Source: an uncultured Clostridia bacterium (lineage in GTDB: Bacteria > Bacillota > Clostridia > Lachnospirales > Anaerotignaceae). From it: a stretch of DNA of 59,849 nucleotides. The notes under the pieces were generated by a model. That model worked only from the letters and a program-made list of their open reading frames with translations. It made no database searches and was not told where the DNA came from. Position 1 is the stretch's first letter. The number at the start of each line of letters is the position of its first letter. This document shows positions 51,334 through 59,849 of the stretch, in pieces. The position numbers were made by a program, and so were the translations under genes. The stretch lies in assembly GCA_944379995.1 (NCBI GenBank), contig CALWGF010000012.1:1-59849 (forward strand), in the 5' to 3' direction.

Positions 51334-52203
51334 TTATAACGCTTTTAGGACTATTTTGGAAATACTATCTTCAGTATATGCATAAGTATACTTTATACCT
51401 TTTTTAGTACAAAACTCACTAAATTTATTTTTAAATTGACTAAGTTCTTTTTTATAATTTTCAATTATTAAAGGACTTATAAAAATATCAGTATATTTAT
51501 TAGAATTTTCACTATCAATAAGTCTAACATTACCATATATATCTGGTTTTATATCGAAATTTGAAAGTGTATGTATACATGATATATTCTGCTTTTTATA
51601 AAGCATAAAACCTAAACCCTCTGCATATCCATCATTAGAAAAAAAATCTGAAATTATATATGAAACTCCTTTTCCATTTATATATTGGAATGCTTCTTTT
51701 ACAGATTTTAAAACATATGTAACTCCATTATTATCCACATTATCAAGAAAATCTATTATTTCATGAAATTTTGATATAGAAGAAATTTTTAACATTTTAT
51801 AGTTAATACCATCACTAAAAGTAAATATATTTACTTTATCTGTATTTTTTAATGCAATATATGATATTGCTATTGCAATTTGTTTACTAAAAACAGATTT
51901 ATTAAATTCTTTACCCATAGAATTACTTATATCGATAAAGATATTAATATCTGCTTGTTTTTCTTCTTCGAATATTTTCATAAATAGTTTATCAAATCTT
52001 GCATAACTATTCCAATCAATTCTTCTTATATCATCACCAAGAGTATATTCTCTAAAATCAGAAAATTCAAGAGAACTTCCCTTTGCATGAGATTTTCTCA
52101 TACCACTTAAAGCTGTATTATTCATTCTTCCCGAAAGAAATAAATTTATCCCTTCTAAAGATGACATAAATTCTCTTGTTATGCTCTTTTTAAGTTCTCC
52201 CAT
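51334..52203 (-). CDS. DUF58 domain protein (MoxR-associated)
   Basis: 289 residues. FSDFREYTLGDDIRRIDWNSYAR is the DUF58 signature, and the vWA-like DINIFIDISNSM (MIDAS DxSxS) follows. It is encoded one base after moxR. MoxR-DUF58 pairs are thought to be chaperone systems that insert metals or fold secreted or vWA-domain proteins. The usual transglutaminase-like membrane partner is missing from this operon. Confidence 0.9.
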   Translation of the reverse strand: MGELKKSITREFMSSLEGINLFLSGRMNNTALSGMRKSHAKGSSLEFSDFREYTLGDDIRRIDWNSYARFDKLFMKIFEEEKQADINIFIDISNSMGKEFNKSVFSKQIAIAISYIALKNTDKVNIFTFSDGINYKMLKISSISKFHEIIDFLDNVDNNGVTYVLKSVKEAFQYINGKGVSYIISDFFSNDGYAEGLGFMLYKKQNISCIHTLSNFDIKPDIYGNVRLIDSENSNKYTDIFISPLIIENYKKELSQFKNKFSEFCTKKGIKYTYAYTEDSISKIVLKAL

Positions 52204-52204
52204 A

Positions 52205-53179
52205 TTATTTGCCCTCTTCTATTATTTTGTCAATAATATAATCTGAACTTATTCCGTCGGCAGATGCTTCAAAATTAAGATATAATCTATGTCTTAATGA
52301 AGGTTTTATAACATAATTTACATCTTCAAATGATACATTATATCTACCATTTATAAGAGCAACTATTCTTGCTGCTGTAACTACTGACTGAGCCCCTCTT
52401 GGGCTAGAACCATAATTAACATATTTTTTTACTATATCCAAAGAATTGTCACTTTCAGGGTGACACTTCATAATTAAATCTATTATATATTCATATACTG
52501 ATGAAGCTATTGGAACTTCTTTTGCTATTTCTCTCATTTTTAATATTTTTTCACCATTTGATGAAATATTTATATCTTCTTTATTTGTACCTGTTGTAAG
52601 AGTTAATATTTTTAAAAGCTCCTCTTTTTTTGGATATTCAACATTTAATTTAAACATAAATCTATCCATTTGAGCCTCTGGAAGTGCATATGTACCTTCT
52701 TGTTCAACAGGATTTTGTGTTGCAAGAACAAAGAAAGGTTCTGGCAATTTATATGTTTCATTACCAACTGTTACTGTTCTTTCTTGCATGGCTTCAAGCA
52801 ACGCACTTTGAGTTTTCGGTGTAGCTCTGTTTATTTCGTCTGCAAGCACTATATTTGAAAATATCGGTCCTTCTTTAAACTCAAATATACTTTTGCCTTC
52901 TTTGTCTTTTGTAACAATATTAGTACCTGTTACATCGGCAGGCATAAGGTCTGGTGTAAACTGAATTCTTGAAAAATCCAAACCGAGTGTTTTTCCAAAA
53001 GCTTTTACAAGCTGTGTTTTTCCAAGTCCCGGAAGTCCTTCTAAAAGAACATTGCCTCCACCTATTATAGCAATAAGAACATTTCTTATTATGTCTTTTT
53101 GCCCTATTATCATTTTACCTATTTCATATTCTATTTTTAAAAAATCTTCTGAAAAACTTTTTATAATTTCATCATTCAT
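52205..53179 (-). CDS. MoxR family AAA+ ATPase
   Basis: 324 residues. Walker A LLEGLPGLGKTQLVKA, Walker B VLADEINRATPKTQSALLEAMQERTVT, sensor region ATQNPVEQEGTYALPEAQMDRFM, and arginine/sensor-2 GSSPRGAQSVVTAAR. First gene of a moxR-DUF58-GAF/PAS transcript under a good promoter. AAAGGAG precedes the ATG. Confidence 0.95.
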   Translation of the reverse strand: MNDEIIKSFSEDFLKIEYEIGKMIIGQKDIIRNVLIAIIGGGNVLLEGLPGLGKTQLVKAFGKTLGLDFSRIQFTPDLMPADVTGTNIVTKDKEGKSIFEFKEGPIFSNIVLADEINRATPKTQSALLEAMQERTVTVGNETYKLPEPFFVLATQNPVEQEGTYALPEAQMDRFMFKLNVEYPKKEELLKILTLTTGTNKEDINISSNGEKILKMREIAKEVPIASSVYEYIIDLIMKCHPESDNSLDIVKKYVNYGSSPRGAQSVVTAARIVALINGRYNVSFEDVNYVIKPSLRHRLYLNFEASADGISSDYIIDKIIEEGK

Positions 53180-53218
53180 ATTAAAACTCCTTTCATATAT
53201 AAACCTTCTTTAACTTTG

Positions 53219-53247
53219 ATTATAAAATTCAAAAAACAATAATTCAA
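53219..53247 (-). promoter_or_regulatory. Promoter of the moxR operon
   Basis: Read leftward: TTGAAT (53247-53242), 17 bases, TATAAT (53224-53219), 40 bases before the moxR ATG. Confidence 0.75.
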
Positions 53248-53419
53248 CTTTCTAACAATTTATGTAAAACAAAATTAAGAAGATTTTAATAAATTCAGAG
53301 TATATTAATATCTTAACATAGTTTATTCTAAAATAACATCAATATTTTACCACAAATATGTAGAATTATTTAATATTTTATAGTATTATGTTTAAGTATT
53401 GTAAAGAATAATTTTTAAG

Positions 53420-54643
53420 GTGGTGGTATTTATAATAAAAAATTTTTCTTTTGACAAAAAATATTTAAAAATATCAATTTATGTATTTATTGTTTTAGCC
53501 CTTCTTATAATTGTGGCAAAAACAGTTGATAATCTTACAGGTGTTGTTATTGCTATAAAAACATTTTTATTAAATTGTAAAAAAATAATTTCTCCATTTA
53601 TATATGGTTTCTGTATAGCTTATTTAGTAAATCCTTTAGTTTGTTTTTTTGAAAAAAAATTAAAACAAAAAATAAAATCTCAAAGGTTATTAAGAAATAT
53701 ATCTATACTTATAACATATATAACTTTATTTGGTTGTATATTCCTTATAATGAAATATTTTATACCAGAAGTTATGACAAGTGCTTATAATTTTATAAAT
53801 ACATTGCCACAAAGCTTAGCTTCTTTTGAAGATAATTTATATAATTTTTTTAACAAAATAGAATACATTAATTCTGAAGATGTTGTTTATGTATTTAATA
53901 TAGCTTCATCATATATGATGGATTATATGAAAAATATACCTCTTATAATTTCAAAGTATTTTAATGGTAATACATTTACAGCTTTACTTAGTGGTACATA
54001 TAATATAGCATCTTACCTTATTAATATACTTCTTGGAATAGTTATAAGTCTTTATCTTCTTTCAGGTAAAGAAAAATTTATAAATTACCTTAAAAAAATA
54101 ATATACGCATTTTTCACAGATAAAAAAGTTACATTATTCATATATAATATGAGAAGAATAGACAGTATATTTAAAAATTTTATTGTTGGTAAAACAATAG
54201 ACTCTACAATAATAGGTATACTTTGTTTTATTGGGCTTAATATACTTAATACACCATTTATAATGTTAATAAGTGTTATTGTAGGTGTTACAAATATGAT
54301 ACCTTATTTTGGACCATTTATAGGTGGAGTTCCGGCTGTATTTATCGTTCTTCTTACAATGCCTTCAAAAGCAATACTCGTAGCTATATTTATACTTATA
54401 CTACAACAATTTGATGGTATAATACTTGGACCAAAAATACTTGGTCAAACAGTTGGTATAAGTCCAATATGGATTATTCTTTCAATAACAATAGGTGGGG
54501 CAATTATGGGACCTTTAGGTATGTTTATTGGTGTTCCTGTATTTGCATCAATAAAACTTTTCTTCTGTGAACATGTTGATATGCTTTATAATACAAAATA
54601 TGGTGACATCGACGTTGACAGTATTATTAAAGACATAAAATAA
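53420..54643 (+). CDS. AI-2E (PerM/YtvI) family transporter
   Basis: Up to 407 residues, seven to eight membrane helices. The family core TNMIPYFGPFIGGVPA and GPKILGQTVGISPIWIILSI near the C-terminus are clear. Some members export AI-2 or act as Na+/H+ antiporters; clostridial YtvI-type members have no defined substrate. The start is uncertain: in-frame GTGs at 53420 and 53423 overlap the only SD-like sequence AAGGTGG, and a clean spacing would point to a non-ATG codon such as ATA at 53432 or 53435. AT-rich 240-base region upstream without other features. Confidence 0.88.
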   Translation: MVVFIIKNFSFDKKYLKISIYVFIVLALLIIVAKTVDNLTGVVIAIKTFLLNCKKIISPFIYGFCIAYLVNPLVCFFEKKLKQKIKSQRLLRNISILITYITLFGCIFLIMKYFIPEVMTSAYNFINTLPQSLASFEDNLYNFFNKIEYINSEDVVYVFNIASSYMMDYMKNIPLIISKYFNGNTFTALLSGTYNIASYLINILLGIVISLYLLSGKEKFINYLKKIIYAFFTDKKVTLFIYNMRRIDSIFKNFIVGKTIDSTIIGILCFIGLNILNTPFIMLISVIVGVTNMIPYFGPFIGGVPAVFIVLLTMPSKAILVAIFILILQQFDGIILGPKILGQTVGISPIWIILSITIGGAIMGPLGMFIGVPVFASIKLFFCEHVDMLYNTKYGDIDVDSIIKDIK

Positions 54644-54665
54644 TTTTTTAAATCGGAGGTATTTA

Positions 54666-55598
54666 ATGTATAATAGCATTAAAAAAACAAATAAATTTTT
54701 ATTATTTGTACTTATTTTTCAAGTTATAGTAGGTTTCACATGGGTATCTTTTACAGCATCATTAAATGTTAATCCAGCATTGGAAATGATTTTAATTCAA
54801 TTTATAACTTTTGGTATACCAACTATTATATACTTTTTCATTACAAAGGAAAATCCAAAACAAGTATTAAGTATAAGACCTATAAGTATTTTAAATATAC
54901 TTATAATTATAGGTATATCAATATTTGTACAGCCATTTATGAATGTATTAAGTGGTATTACAAGTTTATTTTTTGAAAATAACGCTGAAAATATTATTAA
55001 TGGAACAATAAATCTTCCTTTATGGGTTACACTTTTATCAACAGCACTTACACCTGCAATATTTGAAGAAATAGTTTTTAGAGGTATAGTTTTTAATGGA
55101 TATAAAACTACAAGTATTGTTAAAGCTTGTTTTATGTGTGGTCTTTTCTTTGGTATAACACATATGAATATACAACAATTTTCATATACAATTGTAATGG
55201 GTATTTTATTTGCCTTTTTGGTTTATAAAACAAAATCAATATTTGCATCTATGATATCTCATTTTACAATAAATGGAACTCAAGTTGTTATGTCAAGTCT
55301 TGCATCAACACTAAGAACAAATCAAGCTGTTGAAACTTCTTTAGCTATTTCAACATCAGAGAGAATAATAGCTATATTGGTACTACTTTTTATTGCACTT
55401 ATAGTATCACCTATATTTGTATTACTTATAAAGGCATTTTTAAAGGTTAATAAAAATAATACAATTGAAGACGATATAATACATTATAATATTCCAAAAG
55501 AACAGCAAGAACCTATATTTAATATATATCTTATATTTATATTAGTAGTTTTCTTTATAGAAGTTATTTTATTACCAATATTACAAAACTATACTTAA
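54666..55598 (+). CDS. CPBP family intramembrane metalloprotease
   Basis: 310 residues with about eight membrane helices. The catalytic motifs are EEIVFRG (Glu-Glu and Arg), FGITHMNIQQF (His) and the late ISHFTINGTQ (His/Asn). Abi/CPBP proteases process membrane anchors or act in bacteriocin self-immunity; no bacteriocin gene is near. Co-directional with the AI-2E family gene (22 bases), AATCGGAGG before the ATG. Confidence 0.9.
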   Translation: MYNSIKKTNKFLLFVLIFQVIVGFTWVSFTASLNVNPALEMILIQFITFGIPTIIYFFITKENPKQVLSIRPISILNILIIIGISIFVQPFMNVLSGITSLFFENNAENIINGTINLPLWVTLLSTALTPAIFEEIVFRGIVFNGYKTTSIVKACFMCGLFFGITHMNIQQFSYTIVMGILFAFLVYKTKSIFASMISHFTINGTQVVMSSLASTLRTNQAVETSLAISTSERIIAILVLLFIALIVSPIFVLLIKAFLKVNKNNTIEDDIIHYNIPKEQQEPIFNIYLIFILVVFFIEVILLPILQNYT

Positions 55599-55604
55599 TT
55601 ATTA

Positions 55605-55635
55605 AAAAATGGTATGCCCTAAGGCATACCATTTA
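55605..55635. terminator. Bidirectional terminator between the CPBP gene and nrdR
   Basis: AAATGGTATGCC-CTAA-GGCATACCATTT; A and T runs on both sides. Confidence 0.9.
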
Positions 55636-56097
55636 ATTATTTTTTTTCTCTTTAAGCAATTTTTCAAGTTCGTCCATAAATGTATTTATATCTTTAAACT
55701 GTCTATATACAGAAGCAAATCTTACATAAGCAACTTCATCTATTTCTTTTAAACGGTCCATAACCATATTGCCAAGTTCTTTGCTTTCAACTTCTTTATC
55801 CATTCTATTCATAACTGTATTTTCTATATCATCAGCTATTTCTTCAATTTGGGTTAATGTTACAGGTCTTTTATTACATGATTTCATCATACCCTTTATA
55901 AGTTTGTTTTTATCAAAAATTTCTCTTGTTTTATCATTTTTAATAACAGTTATAGGAATAGTGTCTACTCTTTCATATGTTGTAAAACGTTTACCACATC
56001 TTTCACATACTCTTCTTCTTCTTATAGCAGAATTTTCATCTTGTGAACGTGAATCAACGACTTTAGTGTCAGTATTATTACAAAAAGGACACTTCAT
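55633..56097 (-). CDS. nrdR: Transcriptional repressor NrdR
   Basis: 154 residues. N-terminal zinc ribbon ([38 protein letters not shown]) and an ATP-cone domain ([24 protein letters not shown]). It represses ribonucleotide reductase genes when dATP is bound. The nrdD promoter 0.5 kb to the right carries matching boxes, so it controls a neighbour. AAAGGTGG lies before the ATG. Confidence 0.96.
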   Translation of the reverse strand: MKCPFCNNTDTKVVDSRSQDENSAIRRRRVCERCGKRFTTYERVDTIPITVIKNDKTREIFDKNKLIKGMMKSCNKRPVTLTQIEEIADDIENTVMNRMDKEVESKELGNMVMDRLKEIDEVAYVRFASVYRQFKDINTFMDELEKLLKEKKNN

Positions 56098-56202
56098 AAA
56101 GAACCACCTTTCTTATTCATTGGAATTTATTGTCTGACTTAAGTATACTTTATACATTTTTTAAAATCAAGTAAATTGGTTAAATATATAGTATATTTAT
56201 TG

Positions 56203-56466
56203 TTATTTTGGTGTATTTTGTAGTATTTCGTCTGTATTTACATCAACAAGTATTATATCTTCTCCTATTTTTACTATGCAACACCAAGGTATTCTATATT
56301 CTTCTTCTGGACAAAAAAATCCCCACATTTTACCTTCAATAGGTATTATTACTGCAATTATTTTTGCACATTGTGTATCTATTTCCAAATCTCTTATATA
56401 TCCATATCTTGTTCCGTCACAAATATTTATAACCTCTTTATTTTTTAAATCCGAAAATCTCTCCAT
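56203..56466 (-). CDS. ylmC: YlmC/YmxH family sporulation protein (PRC-barrel)
   Basis: 87 residues, the single PRC-barrel length. FSDLKNKEVINICDGTRYGYIRDLEIDTQCAKI then FCPEEEYRIPWCCIVKIGEDIILVDV matches YlmC/YmxH. Sporulation-associated in Clostridia and Bacillus, function unknown. GGAGG precedes the ATG. Monocistronic or co-transcribed with nrdR (105-base gap). Confidence 0.88.
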   Translation of the reverse strand: MERFSDLKNKEVINICDGTRYGYIRDLEIDTQCAKIIAVIIPIEGKMWGFFCPEEEYRIPWCCIVKIGEDIILVDVNTDEILQNTPK

Positions 56467-56545
56467 ATATATCCTCCAAAAAAATTTTTTATATTATAAA
56501 TACTATGCTTACGCTGTTTTTTAAATACTGTTCAAAAAATGAATA

Positions 56546-56574
56546 TTGACTTTAAAAACACGTTTTAGTACAAT
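56546..56574 (+). promoter_or_regulatory. Promoter of nrdDG
   Basis: TTGACT (56546-56551), 17 bases, TACAAT (56569-56574). The -10 lies inside the first NrdR box. Confidence 0.75.
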
Positions 56575-56614
56575 ATATTCAATATTTTAGTAATATAATA
56601 ACTATATATTGTGG
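56568..56614 (+). promoter_or_regulatory. Two tandem NrdR boxes
   Basis: Box 1 GTACAATATATTCAAT (56568-56583) matches the 5' half and core of the consensus ACACWATATATWGTGT. Box 2 TAACTATATATTGTGG (56599-56614) matches the core and 3' half. Their starts are 31 bases apart, close to three helical turns, as known for NrdR site pairs. Box 1 covers the -10 element, so NrdR bound here should block transcription. Confidence 0.75.
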
Positions 56615-56660
56615 TTATGAATTTTTATAATACTATAAAAATTATTGGGGGTTATGACAT

Positions 56661-58991
56661 ATGGTTAACTGTATTAAAAAGCGTGATGGCAGAATTGCCA
56701 AATTTGATATAAATAAAATAGCAGAAGCAATATCAAAGGCATTCAGAGCTTCAACAGGTGAGAAAGAATATTCTCAGTGTCTTTCTCTTGCTGAATTTAC
56801 TGTTAAAATATTAGAAAAAGAATGTACAGCTGAACCTAATGTTGAACAAATTCAAGATGCTGTGGAAAAAGTTCTTATAGAAAATGGTTTTACTGATACT
56901 GCAAAGGCTTATATACTTTATAGAGCCGAAAGAACAAGAATAAGAAATATGAACGGAAGACTTATGAAAACTTTCGAAGATATTACTTATAAAGATGCAA
57001 CAGATAGTGATATAAAAAGAGAAAACGCCAATATTGACGGTAATACTGCAATGGGTGCTATGCTTAAATATGGTTCTGAAGGTGCAAAACATTTTAATGA
57101 AATGTATGTTTTAAAGCCAGAATTTTCAGAGGCTCATAGAAATGGTGATATACACATTCATGACCTTGACTTTTACACTCTCACTACTACTTGTTGTCAA
57201 ATAGACCTTTTAAAATTATTTAAAAATGGTTTTTCAACAGGTCATGGTGTATTAAGAGAACCAAACGATATTGCAAGTTATTCTTCTCTTGCTTGTATTG
57301 CAATACAGTCAAATCAAAATGACCAACATGGTGGGCAATCAATAGTAAATTTCGATTATGGTCTTGCTCCTGGTGTAATAAAAACATATAAGAAAAGATA
57401 TTTTAATAACATAATTTCTTCACTTGAACTTTTATGCGATAATGTAAACATAGAAGAAGTAGAAAACATACAAAAAGACCTTATTGAAAATGGTTTATTA
57501 CCTACACTTGATTATAACGAAAAATATATTGAAACAGAAAAACAAAAACTTAATAATATAGGAATAGACATTGAAATCATTGAAAAATGTCAGAAATTTG
57601 CCCGTAAAAAAGCAGAAAAAGAAACTGACAAAGCAACTTATCAGGCTATGGAGTCACTTATACACAACCTTAATACTATGCATTCAAGAGCAGGTGCTCA
57701 AACACCTTTCTCATCAATAAATTATGGTATGGATACTTCAACAGAAGGTAGAATGGTTGTTAAAAATATTCTTCTTGTTACTGAAGCTGGTCTTGGAAAT
57801 GGTGAAACACCTATATTCCCAATACAAATATTTAGAGTAAAAGAAGGTATAAACTTTAATCCTGATGAACCTAACTATGACCTTTTTAGACTTGCTTGCA
57901 GAGTAAGTGCAAAACGTCTTTTCCCTAATTTCTCTTTCCAAGATGCACCTTTTAATCTTCAATATTATAAAGGTACTCCAGAAACTGAAATTGCTTATAT
58001 GGGCTGTCGTACAAGAGTTATAGGCAACACATATGACCCTGAAAGAGAAATTTCAAATGGTAGAGGAAATTTAAGTTTTACAACAATAAATCTTCCTAGA
58101 TTAGCAATACTTGCTAATAAAGATATAGAATGGTTTTATAATGAGCTTGATAAAAAAATTGACCTTGTTATTGAACAACTTCTTGAAAGATTTAAAATAC
58201 AATGCAAGAAAAAGGTTCATAATTATCCTTTCCTTATGGGCGAAGGTGTATGGATTGATAGCGAAAAACTTGGTTATAATGATGAAGTAGGAGAAATTCT
58301 TAAACATGGTACATTATCAGTTGGATTTATAGGTCTTGCAGAATGTCTTAAAGCACTTATTGGAGTTCATCATGGTGAAAGTGAAATGGCTCAAAATCTT
58401 GGACTTGAAATAATTGGACATATGAGAAGAAGAATGGACGAAATATCCGAAAAAACTCATCTTAACTTCTCACTTCTTGCAACACCGGCAGAAGGTCTTT
58501 CTGGTAGATTTATAAAAATAGATAAAAAGAAATTTGGTATTATAGAAGGTATTACAGACAAAGAATACTATACAAATTCATTCCATATACCTGTTTATTT
58601 CCCTATAAGTGCATTCAAAAAAATACAACTTGAAGCACCTTACCATGCACTTACAAATGCTGGTCATATTTCATATATTGAACTTGATGGTGACCCAGCA
58701 AAAAATATTGATGCTTTTGAAAAAGTTGTAAGATATATGAAAACACAAGGTATAGGTTATGGTTCAATAAATCACCCTGTTGATAGGGACCCAGTTTGTG
58801 GATATAACGGAATAATAGGTGATACTTGTCCTAAATGTGGAAGAAGTGAAGAAAATGGACCTAAATTCCAAAGAATAAGAAGAATTACAGGTTATCTTGT
58901 AGGTACTCTTGACAGATTTAATGATGCAAAACGAGCTGAAGTTCGTGATAGAGTTAAACACTCTACATCAATAAACAGTATAGAAAAATAA
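56661..58991 (+). CDS. nrdD: Anaerobic ribonucleoside-triphosphate reductase (class III)
   Basis: 776 residues. An N-terminal ATP-cone (about 3-95) senses dATP/ATP. The catalytic barrel follows, with DIHIHDLDFYTLTTTCCQIDL and the later Cys-containing LACRVSAKRLFPNF. The C-terminal zinc site is PVCGYNG ... DTCPKCG, and the glycyl-radical loop is RRITGYLVGTLDRFNDAKRAEVRDRVKH, with the Gly in TGYLVG. Makes dNTPs under anaerobiosis after activation by NrdG. The unusually long middle section (about 245-330) is Lys/Glu-rich. Start at 56661 after GGGGGTTATG. Confidence 0.97.
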   Translation: MVNCIKKRDGRIAKFDINKIAEAISKAFRASTGEKEYSQCLSLAEFTVKILEKECTAEPNVEQIQDAVEKVLIENGFTDTAKAYILYRAERTRIRNMNGRLMKTFEDITYKDATDSDIKRENANIDGNTAMGAMLKYGSEGAKHFNEMYVLKPEFSEAHRNGDIHIHDLDFYTLTTTCCQIDLLKLFKNGFSTGHGVLREPNDIASYSSLACIAIQSNQNDQHGGQSIVNFDYGLAPGVIKTYKKRYFNNIISSLELLCDNVNIEEVENIQKDLIENGLLPTLDYNEKYIETEKQKLNNIGIDIEIIEKCQKFARKKAEKETDKATYQAMESLIHNLNTMHSRAGAQTPFSSINYGMDTSTEGRMVVKNILLVTEAGLGNGETPIFPIQIFRVKEGINFNPDEPNYDLFRLACRVSAKRLFPNFSFQDAPFNLQYYKGTPETEIAYMGCRTRVIGNTYDPEREISNGRGNLSFTTINLPRLAILANKDIEWFYNELDKKIDLVIEQLLERFKIQCKKKVHNYPFLMGEGVWIDSEKLGYNDEVGEILKHGTLSVGFIGLAECLKALIGVHHGESEMAQNLGLEIIGHMRRRMDEISEKTHLNFSLLATPAEGLSGRFIKIDKKKFGIIEGITDKEYYTNSFHIPVYFPISAFKKIQLEAPYHALTNAGHISYIELDGDPAKNIDAFEKVVRYMKTQGIGYGSINHPVDRDPVCGYNGIIGDTCPKCGRSEENGPKFQRIRRITGYLVGTLDRFNDAKRAEVRDRVKHSTSINSIEK

Positions 58992-59003
58992 TTAAAATAA
59001 TTT

Positions 59004-59036
59004 TATGGGTATGCATATAAGCATACCCACTTTTAT
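59004..59036 (+). terminator. Hairpin between nrdD and nrdG
   Basis: GGGTATGC-ATATAA-GCATACCC followed by ACTTTT. The short T run suggests partial termination, giving less nrdG than nrdD transcript. Confidence 0.65.
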
Positions 59037-59062
59037 AAAAAATATAAAAAAGGAGTTTTTTT

Positions 59063-59566
59063 ATGGATATATGTATTTCTGATATTGCAAATGATTCAAT
59101 AGTAGATGGCAAAGGTATGCGTCTTACAGTATTTACTCAAGGTTGCCCTCATAATTGTAAAGGTTGTCATAATCCTCAAACTCATGATTTTAATGGTGGT
59201 AAAATTGTTGATACAGATAGTATAATAAAAATTGCAATAGAAAATCCCCTTCTTGATGGTATAACTCTTTCTGGCGGTGAACCTTTTATGCAGCCTGAGG
59301 CTTGTTTGGATATTGCTATAAAGGCAAAAAAACATGGTCTTAATATATGGACATACACAGGATTTACTTTTGAAGAAATAATAAATTCTAATGATAATAA
59401 AAAAATAGAACTTTTAAAAAATACAGATATTCTTGTTGACGGAAAATTTATAGAAGAACAACGTTCTTTAGATATTCTTTTTTGTGGTAGTCGTAATCAA
59501 AGAATAATTGATATTAAAAAAACTTTTGAGAATAATACTATTATTATAAAGAAATTTGATTATTAA
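59063..59566 (+). CDS. nrdG: Anaerobic ribonucleotide reductase activating protein
   Basis: 167 residues. Radical SAM cysteines QGCPHNCKGCHNPQTH (C-x3-C-x2-C), the SAM-binding TLSGGEPF, and DILVDGKFIEEQRSLDILFCGSRNQR near the end. It generates the glycyl radical on NrdD. AAAAGGAG precedes the ATG. Confidence 0.96.
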   Translation: MDICISDIANDSIVDGKGMRLTVFTQGCPHNCKGCHNPQTHDFNGGKIVDTDSIIKIAIENPLLDGITLSGGEPFMQPEACLDIAIKAKKHGLNIWTYTGFTFEEIINSNDNKKIELLKNTDILVDGKFIEEQRSLDILFCGSRNQRIIDIKKTFENNTIIIKKFDY

Positions 59567-59607
59567 AATATATAAAATAATTTTTTAAATTTTTTTGAAA
59601 AAAAGTG

Positions 59608-59636
59608 TTGACAAACATTAAATTAGTTAATATAAT
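59608..59636 (+). promoter_or_regulatory. Consensus promoter of the tRNA-Lys genes
   Basis: TTGACA (59608-59613), 17 bases, TATAAT (59631-59636); perfect SigA consensus about 37 bases before the first tRNA. Confidence 0.88.
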
Positions 59637-59672
59637 ATATTTGTTGTCACGCAAAAGGTAACAAAAAGATAT

Positions 59673-59745
59673 GGGTCATTAGCTCAGTTGGTAGAGCACT
59701 GGACTTTTAATCCAGGTGTCCCGGGTTCGAGCCCCGGATGACTCA
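59673..59745 (+). tRNA. tRNA-Lys (anticodon UUU), copy 1
   Basis: 73 bases. Acceptor GGGTCAT / ATGACTC with discriminator A, D-arm AGCTCAGTTGGTAGAGC, anticodon loop CTTTTAA, T-loop GGTTCGAGCC. CCA not encoded. Confidence 0.97.
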
Positions 59746-59776
59746 CTTTTTAAATTATTATTGCTGATAACAATAT

Positions 59777-59849
59777 GGGTCATTAGCTCAGTTGGTAGAG
59801 CACTGGACTTTTAATCCAGGTGTCCCGGGTTCGAGCCCCGGATGACTCA
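59777..59849 (+). tRNA. tRNA-Lys (anticodon UUU), copy 2
   Basis: Identical in sequence to copy 1 and separated from it by 31 bases. The last base of the window is the discriminator A, so it may be followed by further tRNA genes outside. Confidence 0.97.

Noticed and set aside
57100..58990. Short leftward frames across nrdD
   Set aside because: They are antisense to a complete class III reductase, with no SD or family match.
59004..59036. Hairpin as the end of the nrd operon
   Set aside because: The T run is short and nrdG, which is needed with nrdD, follows at once; treated as a partial terminator.

Overview
The window is very AT-rich, with closely packed genes, strong Shine-Dalgarno sequences and many short hairpin-plus-T-run terminators. 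Sporulation genes (yabP, yabQ, gerW/ytfJ, ylmC/ymxH), strict-anaerobe enzymes (class III ribonucleotide reductase, superoxide reductase, an NfnAB-type transhydrogenase), IreB and a T-box leader point to a spore-forming, low-GC Clostridia, probably near Lachnospirales. That placement is inferred from gene content, not from a phylogeny. Layout, left to right. 1-0.9 kb: the first 20 codons of an Erm(G)-like 23S rRNA methyltransferase run off the left edge. Next to it is a chimeric ORF joining the N-terminal part of an Mrr restriction protein to the C-terminal tail of a CatB/Vat-type acetyltransferase, so this is the edge of a mobile or rearranged segment. 0.9-5.5 kb: an RlmD-type rRNA methyltransferase, an S1-domain protein, then a T-box-controlled acetolactate synthase operon (small ACT subunit, ilvB). 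5.5-20 kb: a mostly leftward housekeeping block (gpsA, plsY, der, a DUF512 radical SAM protein, pgeF, yraN, rnhB, SMI1/KNR4, ylbF, rnjA, DUF1292, ruvX, ireB, mtaB, a HAD phosphatase, a BFD-like ferredoxin, a MYG1-type protein). 20-26 kb: an LDH-family dehydrogenase with an atypical specificity loop, acetyltransferases, azlCD, desulfoferrodoxin behind a perfect palindrome, PAP2 and MntP. 26.3-30 kb: a Met-Glu-Val tRNA cluster under a consensus promoter, then divIC, yabQ, yabP, an apparent insertion, rqcP, hup and mazG. 30-34 kb: the nfnAB pair, a DUF3877-like protein and asparaginase. 34-40 kb: a leftward set with a Dabb protein, DUF4127 and a probable five-gene operon (unknown, Lit-like lipoprotein transacylase, DUF2953, GerW, and a CARF-PD-(D/E)XK nuclease resembling Card1/Can2). 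40-47 kb: split TSUP permease genes, ilvA, dnaB, rplI, gdpP, pheA. 47.3-53.2 kb: a partner-switching signalling module facing a moxR-DUF58-GAF/PAS operon. 53.4-59.8 kb: an AI-2E family transporter, a CPBP protease, nrdR, ylmC, nrdDG behind paired NrdR boxes, and two identical tRNA-Lys genes. Two places look most like under-described systems. The first is the Card1/Can2-like CARF nuclease, which sits in a sporulation-gene operon with no CRISPR array or cas gene in sight. The second is the partner switch: a STAS protein, a HATPase that has lost its metal-binding Asn, an intact HATPase, and a phosphatase whose receiver domain carries Glu in place of the phospho-acceptor Asp, all without an adjacent sigma factor. 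Regulatory DNA is unusually readable: several promoters match the -35/-10 consensus at 17-bp spacing, and three of them (nfn, dfx, nrd) carry inverted repeats or boxes placed as operators. No CRISPR array, intact transposase, integrase or rRNA gene was found.
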